The position numbers were made by a program, and so were the translations under genes. Positions 45,125-56,200 of a DNA stretch of 64,000 bases are shown here, piece after piece. A model generated the notes under the pieces. It was not told the origin of the DNA. It saw only the letters and a program-made list of their open reading frames with translations, and searched no databases. The number at the start of each line of letters is the position of its first letter. Position 1 is the stretch's first letter. Source of the DNA: Ramlibacter pallidus (lineage in GTDB: Bacteria > Pseudomonadota > Gammaproteobacteria > Burkholderiales > Burkholderiaceae_C); assembly GCF_015070875.1 (NCBI RefSeq), contig NZ_JADDIV010000002.1, positions 248,001 to 312,000 of the forward strand. Reading direction: 5' to 3'.

Positions 45125-45880
45125 CTATCGCAGCGCGGTGCGCGCCTGGCGCGGCGTGCAGCCCACCGCCTGCCGGAAGGCCTGGCCGAAGTGGCTCTGG
45201 CTGCTGAACCCGAGATCGAAGGCCAGGTCCGCGAGCCGCGTGCCCCCGTCTTCCAGCCGCTGCAATGCATCGGCGATGCGCAGGTGCAGCCGGTACTGGT
45301 GCGGGCTGGTGCCGAGGTGCCGGCGGAAGAGATGCGCCAGGTGGAAAGGCGAGCAACGCGCCTCCTCCGCCAAAGCCTGCACGTCCAGGTGCCGAGCGCC
45401 GGCCGACGCGACGGATTGCCTGGCCCGAAGGACGGGCAGCGAAGGCTCGGCGACCTGCAGAGAGGCGGCGCGCTCCACCGCCGACCGGGCCGCAGCGCCG
45501 GCGCTCGCTACATCGATCTCGCCGCGCCGCAACTGCGCGAGGGCGCGTTTCACTTCGAACAACTCACGCGGACGCAGCAGCCACGCCCGGCCGGTGGAGG
45601 CAACGACCTGACGGGTGCCGCTGTAGAGGACGTGGTGGTCGCGTGTGCCGCGGTGCTGCAGTTGGTAGGTGTCGCCCGGCGACAGGCGGAAGGCGGTGAG
45701 GGCATCGACGTACACGAACTCGCGTGCATTGCGCCAATACACGTGCCCGTGGCCGGGAAGGACGCATCGCCATTGCGTCGCTTCGTGCAATGGTCCCCAA
45801 TCCGCGCCGTGAGGAGCGGCTCTGATCCGCTCGACGTGCGTACTGCCGTCTGAAGCACAGAGCTGGCGGGTGATGAGCAT
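45125..45880 (-). CDS. AraC family transcriptional regulator
   Basis: A 251-residue AraC regulator. A cupin-like sensor (about 20-110: YWRNAREFVYVDALTAFRLSPGDTYQLQHRG) precedes a Cys-rich linker and a C-terminal DNA-binding domain (about 155-250) with EARCSPFHLAHLFRRHLGTSPHQYRLHLRIADALQRLEDGGTRLADLAFDLGFSSQSHFGQAFRQAVGCTPRQAR. The ATG at 45880 is preferred to one 20 codons upstream because the earlier segment is unlike the family. It precedes the EamA exporter and is a likely activator of it. Confidence 0.86.
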   Translation of the reverse strand: MLITRQLCASDGSTHVERIRAAPHGADWGPLHEATQWRCVLPGHGHVYWRNAREFVYVDALTAFRLSPGDTYQLQHRGTRDHHVLYSGTRQVVASTGRAWLLRPRELFEVKRALAQLRRGEIDVASAGAAARSAVERAASLQVAEPSLPVLRARQSVASAGARHLDVQALAEEARCSPFHLAHLFRRHLGTSPHQYRLHLRIADALQRLEDGGTRLADLAFDLGFSSQSHFGQAFRQAVGCTPRQARTALR

Positions 45881-46382
45881 AGTGGATCGTAGCGCGACCC
45901 CGCAAAAAAAGGCCGCAATGCGCGGTTTCGTGATAATCATGTCCTCCGCTTCCGGATGGTCGCCGTGTTCCCGATCCCGCTCTGGTCGAACCTTCCGCTG
46001 AAATTGCCGCGTAGTCGATTAATCCGCCTAATGTGTGCGATGCCAGTATCCCGTCCTAATCGTCTTGCCTGCGAGATTCTTGAACTGGACGGACTCACCT
46101 TCGGGTGAGGCAAGAAGTAGCTCTCAACGCGCGCATTTACTTGAAGTTGTCGGCTCGCCACAGAAGCCAAGAGGTACGGGCAGACGTTCACATCTCTAGA
46201 GCTTTAACGTATCGTTGTCGTTGTCGTGTACATGCCAACATCTGCCGCTCCATCGGCAGTGAGTGCACGCTCAACGCCAACGGACGTGGGTCTATTTGCT
46301 CTCGGGCAAACGACGCCAACCCAGCAGCGTCTCGCAATTGGTCAGAGTGAATGCCATTCACGCCACGGCTTGATCGCTAGAC
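45881..46382. other. Gene-poor, lower-GC stretch
   Basis: No gene can be supported in this stretch. Its base composition is closer to even than the flanking genes, and short open frames of 60-85 codons lack starts with ribosome sites, conserved motifs or codon bias. It may hold the promoter of the leftward AraC gene and debris from an exchange event at the edge of the RHS island. The only clear structure is the palindrome at 46347-46361. Confidence 0.5.
46347..46361. repeat. Perfect palindrome upstream of the XRE remnant
   Basis: GTGAATG-C-CATTCAC is a perfect 7-bp inverted repeat around one central base, 21 bases before the first codon of the XRE-like remnant. Such an operator shape is typical of XRE repressors. 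It may be the preserved binding site of the repressor whose gene has decayed, but no test of this is possible here. Confidence 0.4.
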
Positions 46383-46640
46383 ATGGATTTCGCGCAGCGG
46401 CTCTGGCGGTCTTCGCATGAGCGCGGCCTCACCCATCAAGCCCTGGCTGGCCTGGTGCAAGTGCAACTGACGCAGATCAACCGCGTGCAGGCCGCGCGCT
46501 CCAAACGCAGCAGCAAGGCCCTCGAGCGCCTTGCTGCGCGGGCGCGAACTCGCCGCCAATCGGAGCTCACGGCTGGATGCGCTGAAGGACCGAGGATCTC
46601 GCCATGCAGCCAATCGCATGGTAAGGCCAGGGGCCGGGTT
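46383..46640 (+). pseudogene. Degenerate XRE-family helix-turn-helix regulator
   Basis: The opening at 46383 reads MDFAQRLWRSSHERGLTHQALAGLVQVQLTQINRVQAARSKRSSKALERLAA in pieces that match XRE repressors: the segment ERGLTHQALAGLVQVQLTQINR aligns with the usual RGLTQQALADLVGVHVTQIRR. After about residue 52 the normal pattern (YEAGxSQPTL, ALSVSAD) is lost and the rest of the frame is Arg-rich and unlike any regulator. No downstream portion is found in other frames by eye. I read it as the 5' part of a broken gene. It could instead be a short but functional protein; confidence is modest. Confidence 0.4.
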
Positions 46641-47236
46641 TAGATGACTGAGAGACGCTGCAGATCGAACATGTCGATCCGCGACTCCTCGAGCTTCTTT
46701 TCCAACTCGGCAGGCCCATACTTACGGGCAAACTCAGTTTCAGCTTTCGATATGGGTACGGCCAGCAGCCAAGCCGTTTTTATGCCCTCGATCAACTCAC
46801 TGTCGAAAGACCCATTCCAAAGGAATGGCGGAACGAAATAAAGATCGCTCAATGTCGACGACAGTCGATGCATCTCAAGAATATCCGGGAAGATCATTCC
46901 TGGCGCGCAGAACCACTTAGAGTTGATCACACAGAAAGCCGCAGTCGAAAGCGCATTGGCAAAGTCCGGATAGTCGGCGCCGCAAGCCCCCAGAAATTCA
47001 AACCGCAGTGGAAACGGCTTACCATCCTTCACCACCGCGTGATCTGACAGACCAATTGTTGAGTAGGAGGTAATTCCTGCAGCTGGCTTGCCTCTGACCG
47101 ATAGGATGTCAATAGCACCCACGCGCTGATCGTCCCAATATCTCACGACCACAGGATCGCCGGCAAAGCCAAAGCCGTTGACAGCCTTTCTCGCCAGAGC
47201 AAGATGCCTCGTCGAAGGAGCGTCACTCATAGTCAT
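46640..47236 (-). CDS. SUFU (suppressor of fused) domain protein, probable immunity protein of the RHS toxin
   Basis: A 198-residue SUFU-like protein. Family marks are SYSTIGLSDHAVVKDGKPF, FVPPFLW-type AFCVINSKWFCAPGMIFPDIL, and a C-terminal VPISKAETEFARKYGPAELEKKLEESRIDMFDLQRLSVI. SUFU-domain proteins are a known immunity family for polymorphic toxins with HNH-type nucleases. Its ATG overlaps the stop of the RHS gene (ATGA), so immunity follows toxin in translation, as in known toxin-immunity pairs. The stretch is visibly lower in GC than the flanks, a sign of transfer with the toxin tip. It would bind and block the nuclease domain in the cytoplasm. Confidence 0.82.
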   Translation of the reverse strand: MTMSDAPSTRHLALARKAVNGFGFAGDPVVVRYWDDQRVGAIDILSVRGKPAAGITSYSTIGLSDHAVVKDGKPFPLRFEFLGACGADYPDFANALSTAAFCVINSKWFCAPGMIFPDILEMHRLSSTLSDLYFVPPFLWNGSFDSELIEGIKTAWLLAVPISKAETEFARKYGPAELEKKLEESRIDMFDLQRLSVI

Positions 47237-50200
47237 CTGCGGAACCAGTTCGATCGATCTTCGCCTTGGTGGCTGCGGTTAGAAGAAGGCAACTCAGGCC
47301 TGTATCGCGATGGATCGTTCATTCTATTGAGGAACTCACCCCGCGTGACCAGTTTGTCGTCGTAGAGCCATTGTCGAATGGCATCTTGCCGCTGTTTCCA
47401 GTACTCCATTTGAGGTCGGTGCCCCATCTCCCACCGATCGCTCTTGTTTATCCCGGTACCGGTGAGAGGATCTTGCACACGACCTGTGGTCGGATCGACC
47501 GCATCGTCCCACGCTTGATCTCGAACGCCAGCGCGAAAGCTTCCGTTTCGGTCGAACGTCTTGGAGTCAAGAATCTCTGCATTGGGGCGCACGTAGAAGC
47601 GAGCAGGATGCTGTCCTTGAGGCCCAACATCAACTAGGGTCGATTCGACCGCCTTGGCCGCTTTCGGCGTTACATGGATGCCCACGCCAGGAACCGGCGC
47701 GGGCAGGCCCGTAAGAGCTGCGGTTCGAAGCGCCATAGACATGATCGCCGCACGTCCCACTGTGGTGCCGAGCGAAACTTGAGCTAAGTAGTTGATGCCG
47801 TCCACTAGCGCGCGTCCAGCAGCTAGTCCGATTCGACCTGCTAGCGTTGCGCTTCGCGTCGCGCCGCCTTGAGCAGTGGGGATGAGCGTGCCAACAACGT
47901 CCAGCGCATTCGATTTGACCCCGCCAAACTGGAAGCTGTTGTAAGTCGTCCCGTCGTATGCAACGCTGGACTTCACCATTCGATCTAAGTTGCCCAAGAC
48001 GCGGTCGGGCTCGTTTCGCAGGGCCAACATGCCCAGAAGACCGCCCATGGCCTCAGGACTTGTACGAATTCCATGAGAACCGCTCATTGCCATCGAAAGC
48101 GCTACCGCGCCCTCGGGCGTCGGATCGCCAATCAAAGTGCCAAATGCCACCATCGCGTTCTGCACCATCGGTGGCTTCACCCAGCCACCTTCCTGCATCC
48201 AGGCGTCATAGCGGCCTAGCAGCGCTTCGCGCAGCCTCGGGTTCTGCGCCGTGTTCTCTAGCACCTCTTTCATCTCCCCGAGACTCTTTTGATAGAGTTC
48301 CGAAGACTGCTGCTGTTGTGTAGTGGTTGCCCATTCGGGCGCACCTGTCTGCGTCGCAGTCAGAATCCCAGACCAAGCTGAAGTGAACCGCGCAGTTGGG
48401 CTCGGCCGGTCTTGAGCCGGGCCAGCGACCACTGACGCCTCCTCCAAATCGATCAGTGACGGCTGACTCCGCTCGGTCCGCAAGCCCGCCCCCGTGATTC
48501 GCGTCGACTCGCCACTCACCGCATCCGCAATGGACTGGCTCAACGCATTGCCAAAAGCATCGATCGCGATCTGTCGGATCAGGACCTTCCCGCCCCCAGC
48601 TACTGCGGCGGCCGTCCCTGCAAGCAGCCCTGAAACCCCACGTGCCGCGTAGCTTCCCAGTGGCGACTCTCCCCAAGCCGCCTGCAACTCGTCGCCGACT
48701 ACACGCCCAACCGCTGCGCCCACTGCACTTGCCGCAACACCTCTCCATGAGAAGCTGGGCTGAAGCCCAAGTGCCACGGCGACCCCTTGCGTTGCCAAGT
48801 TGCCAACGATGGCGCGCGAGACGCTTGAGCGCAACCCGGCGCCCGCAAGTGCGCTGCCAGGTGACGCGAGCCCTGCCGTCAGCCCTGTCGACAGCGCTCC
48901 CAGTCCTACGCCCCGCCAGTCGAACCGCTCCTGTGCTCCTGTCGCAATCCCGACACTCTGACTGGCTATGGATCCGACGGCGCCGCCGATGGCAGCGCTT
49001 GCCATTGAGACGGCCGCTCCTGTCGTCAACGCGCCCCCGGCCGACGCTCCTATGGTTATCGCCACTCCGTTTACCGTAGCAGTGCCACCTGCCATCGCCG
49101 CTAGACCGGTGGTGAACGTGGTCGCAGTGCCTCCCGTCGCGGTGACTGCCCCGAGGCCAGTCGCAGCGGCACCAGCCGTATAGATCGTAACGATCACCGC
49201 CACAATCACCATCAACAACTGCCCGATACCGCCACAACCCTCCTTCGGCATCGGCAAATGCGGCGTCACGTCACCCGTGATCTTGCTGGGGTCGTAAGGT
49301 TCGAAAGTCGTGCTGTTGTTGTGGACCGTGCCCACACGATTGGGAATGCTCAGCGTCTGCCCGACCTTCAAGTCGGTGCTCGTCACCAGTCCGTTCGCCT
49401 CCGCGATGCGGTACCAGAGCGCGCTATCGCCGTACGCTGATTGCGCGATGCTCTGGAGCGAATCACCTGCGCGGATGATGTAAGTGCCCGGACTCGCGTT
49501 CGGGTACTTGGAGTTGATGGGCGCGTAGCCAAGCTCGAAGTCGGCGAGGTTGGCGAAGTTTGGATTGCCGTCGGTCTTTCTCGGCTCCTTCTCGTTGATG
49601 CCGGCGCCGTACAGGGCAAGAACCTCTCCGTTCACGATCAGCTGCCGTTGCACCCGCCCCGCCTGGTTGACATACAGCGCCCGCCCCTGGCTATCGTTCA
49701 CGAAGTCACGGTTGTTCGCAGACATCGAGGAGTCGCGGAGCGAAACGAGATGGCCGTTCGCGTCATAGCCGTGGGTGGTCTTGCCGGGCGCGGTGACCGT
49801 GGACGAGGCATTGATCTCGTCGGCCTGGTGGCCTTCGAAACGCTTGAAAGTCGTGTTGTACGTCGTGACCGTCCCGGACTTCGCGTCGCGGACCGCGTAA
49901 CCCTTCGCGTTGCCCACGCCGTCGTAGCCGGCCGCCCGCACACCGCCGCCGATGTCCTGCGAAGGGTCCCAGCTGACGATGGCTCGGTCCTGTCCATCGC
50001 TTCCCACCGTGCGCTGATACAGCAACCGTCCGTTGGCGTCGTACCGGCTGTAGGTCTGGCTCAACCCGTCGTCCTCGTTTTCCTTCAGGTCGGTTCGCGC
50101 CGCGGACAAGTAGCCGGTCGGGAGCGAAGCGGGCCCGGAAAAGAGCAAGCGATCCGCGCCGTCATAGCGGCGGTGGTTCACCATCACGCCATCGCGAACG

Positions 50201-53200
50201 ATGCTTTGCAGGCGGTTGGCCGCGTCGTAGCGATACACCTCCGTCGTCCAACCATCTGCCTTCGAGAAGGTCAGGTTGTTGTTGGGGACTCCCGTTCCGT
50301 CGGAGTCGTCGTTGTAGTACAGGACGGCCGATGCGCCGTTGGTGGCGGCGACACGCTTGCCCCAGGACGTGTCACTGGTCCGATTGCCATTCCGATCGTA
50401 TGTGATCACGTGGCCGCGATCCGTGCCGATGTCGCCCGCAGGATTGATCGCGTCGACCACCGTCTGCCGGTTCATCGTGTCGTACTTGAAGTACCTCGCA
50501 ACCGTCGAGGGCGCGACCTCGCCAGTCACTCCCTGGTAGCCTACCGTCGTCGCGACAAACGTCCGGTTTCCGACCTTGTCGTAGTCCATGCTCACATGGA
50601 CACGGGCATCCGCAACGTCCCGCAGGCGGCCCAGCGCGTCATAGGCCAGGTGGTTGTCTTGGTAAGTCAGTCCGTTCTGCACGACACGTTCGCGGATGTG
50701 CCTTCCGCCGGCGTCGTACATGTAGGTCGTGGTCTGGTTCAGTGCCGCATCATGGAGGCGTACCAGCTGACCGGCCGCATCGTAGCCGTACTGAAGGTTC
50801 TGCCCGCGCGTGTTCTTCTGCGTGGTGAGCTGCCTCGCGTGGTCGTAGGTGTAGGTGTAGCGTGCCCCACCCAGGTCGGAATGGTCCGTGACCCTGCCGA
50901 AGTAGTCGTAGCTCCAGCGACTGACAAAGCCGTTCGCGTCCAGTTCGGCGATCTTTCTGCCCTGGGCGTCGAATGCGGCGCGTGTCTTCTGCCCGAGAGC
51001 TTGGCGGGTCTCCACCACGTTGCCGCGGAGGTCATACGTGTAGGTCAGTCGATCGCCATTGCCGTTCGTGTAGGTGAGCTTCTGGCCCAACTGGTCGTAC
51101 GTCCAGCGGTCCTTGATGGTTGCCAGTCCAGCCCATACGACATTCGAGCCGGAGCTCTGGTACGTAGGAAGCTGGCCCTTGTCGACCGCCAGGAGATTGC
51201 CGGCGCGGTCGTACTCGTACTTCACCACACGGGATTCTGCGTCCGTCGTCTGGATGCGCATTCCAAGGGCGTCATACACGTGGCGAACCACGCCTGTGTC
51301 GGCTTGCCGCTCTTCGATCACGTTACCCGCGCCGTCGTAGACTTGACCGTTCACGTTGCCATTCGCGTCCTGGATCGCCACCTGCCGGCCCAAGGCGTCG
51401 TAGTAGACCTGGGTGGTGGCGACGCCGATCACTGCGATGCTCGGAAGGCTCTGCTGCACCATCTGGTTGTTGGCATTGAAGCGGTAGGTGGTGACCCAGC
51501 TGGACGAGCGTGGATCCGTGATGGCCACCACGTTCCCCCAGCGGTCCGTGTTCTGGGCGACCACCGGCCGGAATGCGCGGTTCCCGAGTGCGCTGCTGGT
51601 CAACCCTTGGATGGACCGGCCTTCGGCGGTGCTCAGTGCGTAGGACGAGGAGGGTGTCGTCACGCTGACGCTGTAGGTCGTGGGCGTCGCGGACACGTAA
51701 GTGGCTGGCGTGTACGGCGGTGTGGTTACCGTCAGTTGCCGGCCATAGATGGAAACGTCGTATCTCGCCGTGGCGATCCTCTCGCCTGTCCTGACCACTT
51801 CAAGGTACCAGGTTCCGAAGCCGAGATGATCCAGCCTCATTCGCTCGGTGCCGTAGTAGCCGCCGGTGTACGGGTCCGTGTGCGCAAGCGCCCGATCGAT
51901 TGTGACGCTGACCCAGCTGCTTCCGTTGTAGTACCTGGCGGACGTCGCGCCGCATGCGTCCCAGGTCAACGCGGTCACGTTGGTCGGCGGCGTGTAGTAG
52001 GAGTTCGCCTCATCCCCGCCGGTGTACGTCCCCGGGATGAGGATGGTGCCCAATGCCACGTTGGTGATGTTGGGCAAGCCCGATGCCGGGATGGTGTAGG
52101 CCGAGGTGCCGGGCACGATCGTGAAGGTGCCCGTTGCGTGCTGCGTTGCGCTGCTCTGGCCGGCCAAGGTCCAGAGCAGTTCGAACTGGTAGCTCCCGGA
52201 CGACAGGTGTGCCGTGTCCACGCCGTCCACGTCGGAGTTGTACCCGAAGACATTCACGGGCAGCGTGCTCCATGCCGTCCCGCCCACGGGCCGGTAACGC
52301 ATCACCTGCTGGGTGGAGAAGTCCTGGTGAACCCAGTAGAGTTTCCCCTGGGGGAAGCCTGCGAAGTTGATGGCGACGGGGATCGACGACAGCAGGGGCT
52401 GCGTCACCGACACGGTCCCGCTCGCGGTCACGTCGCCAGGCTTCCCCTGCGGGGTCGTCGTGACGATGTACTCGTAGGTTCCCGCCACCAGCGCGGACGC
52501 GTCGTACCGATAGGCGTTGCCGAAATCGACCAGGGTGGCAGCCGGTACGCCCGTCCAGGCGGTAGAGCCAAGCGCCCGGACCTGGAGCATGACGGCGGTT
52601 TGCGGATCTTCCGGTGCCCCCAAGAGGATCTCGTTGCGGCCGTAACCCGGCGCCTGGTCGATCACGGTCGCCCAATTGCCGGAAATGTCCTTCTTCTCCA
52701 CTCGCACGCGGGTCACTTGGCCCACGCCGCCGGTCGTGGGTGTGCCGGCGGTCTCGGCCCACGTGAGCGTCAGCCCCGCCGCGTGGGTGGTGCCATCGAA
52801 CAGACCCGCCGCATAGCTCTTCGCAACACCCCCTGAATAGGACACCGGAGTCGTGTATCCGAACTCGGCGTCGTAGACACCGCCGTGCCGGGTGACGGGA
52901 GTCTTGTAGTCGATCACGACGCGAAGTTCGCCGCTCCCCAAGGGCGCAAGGCTGTTCCAGCCCAGGGTCACCTCGTTCATGCCCGTCCACGCCGACGCGG
53001 TCTGCAGGTCGCCGACAGGGACTGCAGATCGGACTGAAGCGGCGACGAACTGCCGCTGGACGGTCACCCCCCCGCGGGTCTCCGTGCGCACCGCCTCCGT
53101 GCGAGACGCAACATGGCCCAGGGCGTTGTACTGGATGTCCGTGCGCCGCGAGTACGAATCTGCGTGTGCCTGGTCGACGCTCTGGTAGGCGCGCACGTCC

Positions 53201-56200
53201 TGATTGACACCGCCTGCACCCGAACTCCGGATCTCGGCGCTGACGTTTCCTCGCAGGTCGTAGAGCTGCACGCGGTCGACGCCATCGCCAGCGTTCGTGC
53301 GCCACACCCGGCCGGCGGCGTCGTAGTCGTAGTACTCCTGCAGCGCGCCTTGGGTTCCCCTGCGAGTCATCTCGCCGAAGGCATTGAATTCCTGCCGCGT
53401 GGACACGTACCCAGCTTCTGCCTGGCTCAGGACGTTCACCCCGGACCCTGAAGCGTTCGCCAGGGTTCCTTCCCACTTCGAGCGCCATTGGCCGTCGACG
53501 AACTGCAGCACGCGGATGCCGGCGATGCGGTCCGCCTTCTCGCCCCAGGTCACCTCGCCCCCACCCGCGGCGGCGGCGGCAGTGAAGTCCCTGCTGGCTT
53601 TCGCAAGGCGCGACTCCGGCACGAGGACTTCGCTGCCCCAGATGTACTTGACGACCTGCGTGGTCACGACATAGTCGACTTCGATGCGGACCGACCCACC
53701 TTGCGGATCCACCAGGTCTGACCATTGCAGAGCCATCCTCGCCGGGGTCGCCTGAACGTGATCCCCGTAGTCGATGAAAGGGGTGTAGTTGGCGTGCATC
53801 CCACCTTGCACGACCGTGGTGGAGGCCGGGGTGAGCGTCTCCACCAGCTGTCCCAATGCGTCGTACACGTTCAGCTGAAACTGCGTCCGGGTGTGCCCAT
53901 CCGCATCCGTCACCGCTCGCCACGTCTTTGCAACGCGCCCGGCCGCGTCGTAGGAACTGAACAAGGTGGAATCGTTGGCGTCGCGCACCTCCAGTTCCCG
54001 ACCGAGCGCGTCGAAGCGGGTGATCGTGGAACGGTCCGTGGGCGCTGCAGGCAGCGGCACGTACCCGGCGTCCATGACCACGGGCGTGTTGTGTTCCAGC
54101 TTGACGACGACATTGCCGTGCGCATCCCGCTTGAACTCGACCAAGGTGTTGGTCGCGTTCGAAGCCTGGAAGGGGGTGGCAACGGCGACCACACGGCCCA
54201 GCACGTCGTGGAAAGTGAGGGTCGACTCTCCCAGCGCGTTGGTCGTGCGGACCTGGTTTCCGAGCGCGTCATAGCCATACGTCGTGGTCAGGTTGCCGAC
54301 GACGGTCGTCGCCGCAGGACCCGTGCTGTACTCCACAGCGATGCGCGTTTCACCCGTCTTGCGATCCAATAGGTCGTAGGCATAGCTGGTCGCACGATCG
54401 GCGCTCGATCCGCCGGGCACGACGAACATCGCGAGGTTCCAGGATCCCGGGGTCGCCGCAGTCGCGTATTCCGTGACGCGTTCGAGGTTCCCGAACTTGT
54501 CGTACGCCCGCGTCGTGACATGGCCCAGGGGGTCGACGATGGCCCTTTCCCTCCCGAGTACGTCGAAGTAGCGATGCGTGTGATACCAAACCGTCGCAGC
54601 GGAGTCTCTCGCACGGCTCTCCTGAACCATATCGCCGAATGCGTTGTACTGACGTCTGGTGCGAGCCGAGGCGGCGCTTTCCGACGTGGCCAGTCCCGCG
54701 TCGTACATGAACGCCGCGGGTTGCCATGTATCGACGAGGCGTCCGGCCCTGTCATACGAGGACCGCAGCACGCGGTCCGTCGCGTGGTTGAAGGACGATG
54801 CGTTGAGAACGCCTTCCACCTCTGCTCGAGAAACGGCCTGCGTCGCCGACGTGAGCTGGCGCCCCGCCAGTGCTGTCCCGCTGCCGTACCGGGTGAGGGC
54901 AGTGACGGCCCCGAACGTGTCGCGGCTGTAGCCCGTCACATACCCGGCTGCATCGACCTCATACGCCACACGGCCGGCTCGGTCATACACCTTCTGGCTC
55001 AGCCCTCCGCCGACGTCCCTGTTCGCCACGGCGTTGCCAAGTGCGTCGTAGTACGTCCTCGCTTCCAGTGAGCGGTTTTCCACATCGCGCCGCGGGGAGA
55101 GGCCGTCGTTCGCCAGTGGATTGTCATTGGCGGCGTCGTAGACGCCCACCGGCGGAAAGATCACCCGCACCTGCCGCCCGGCCGCGTCGTACTCGTAGCG
55201 AGTGCTGCGTTCCTCCGCGAGTCCCGCCGCTTCCGTTCTTTGGGTGAGATTGCCGAGCCCGTCGTAGCGGAGCACGGTTTCGATCGCGACCTGACGGGTG
55301 GCGCCTTCCACGACGGTCTTCGCCACAGGGTCGAAACTGCTCGATGCCAGGGTCACCTCTGGAGAGCGCTCTCGCACGAGTCGCCCGGCCGCATCGTACG
55401 AGTAGGTCCAGGTGGCGCCTTGCTTGTTGATGAAGCTTGCCTTGTTGCCGAGCCCGTCGTACGTCCATCGCTCCACCTGCCCCAGCGCGTCGGTCGTGCT
55501 GCTGCGCCGGCCTGCCGCGTCGTACGCATGCATCTCCCGACGGTCGAGGGCCGACTCGGACACATTCGCCGACACGGTCGACACGGTCACCGCGACCGCG
55601 GGATCGAGCCTGCTTTCGTAGCGACGGGTTTCCAGCAGGCGGCCGTTCGCATCATGGACGTGCTTCTTCACCTGCCGAAGCGCGTCGACCTCGAAGACCA
55701 GCCGTCCAGCGGCGTCGTAGGCGAAGCGGTCCGTGCGGTCGTCCGCCGTGGAGGCAATGGTCGGAGGTGTGCCGCTCCAGGCAGCGAGCGCCGCTGCTTC
55801 CACCTTGGTGGCGAGTGCCGTCCGCGACGACACGCGTCCGCCGGCGTCGTACTGCGTCCGAACCGCCGCATTCTCGGGGTCGACGCTGAGGACGCGGCGG
55901 TTGGCCGCGTCGTAGCTGTAGCTCAGGATGCGGTCGTCCGCCGTTCGCGGAGCAGTTGCCGGAGTGGCCGTGTCGCCGATGGCGGTGCTGAGGTGGATCT
56001 CCTGGAGGACGTTCCCGTTCCGGTCGTAGACCCGCTTCTGCACGGAGCCCATGCCATCGACGCTCGCGACCAAGCGCCCCGCCGCGTCGTAGCTGTAGCG
56101 AAGGCGGACGTCCCGCCCGGCGTTCGCGACAGCCCCCACCGCCGCGGTCATGCCGGCGACCGTCGCTGGCGTATCGAGCGGCACAGGGCGTGCGTAGGCG

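Noticed and set aside
45881-46640. Search for tRNA, attachment site or insertion sequence at the border of the RHS island
   Set aside because: No tRNA-like cloverleaf, no direct repeats flanking the island and no transposase frame could be found by eye.
49441-52836. A 1,131-codon open frame on the plus strand opposite the RHS gene
   Set aside because: It is a mirror of the repeat-coded YD codons on the other strand (GTCGTA-type repeats), lacks any known domain and has no ribosome site.
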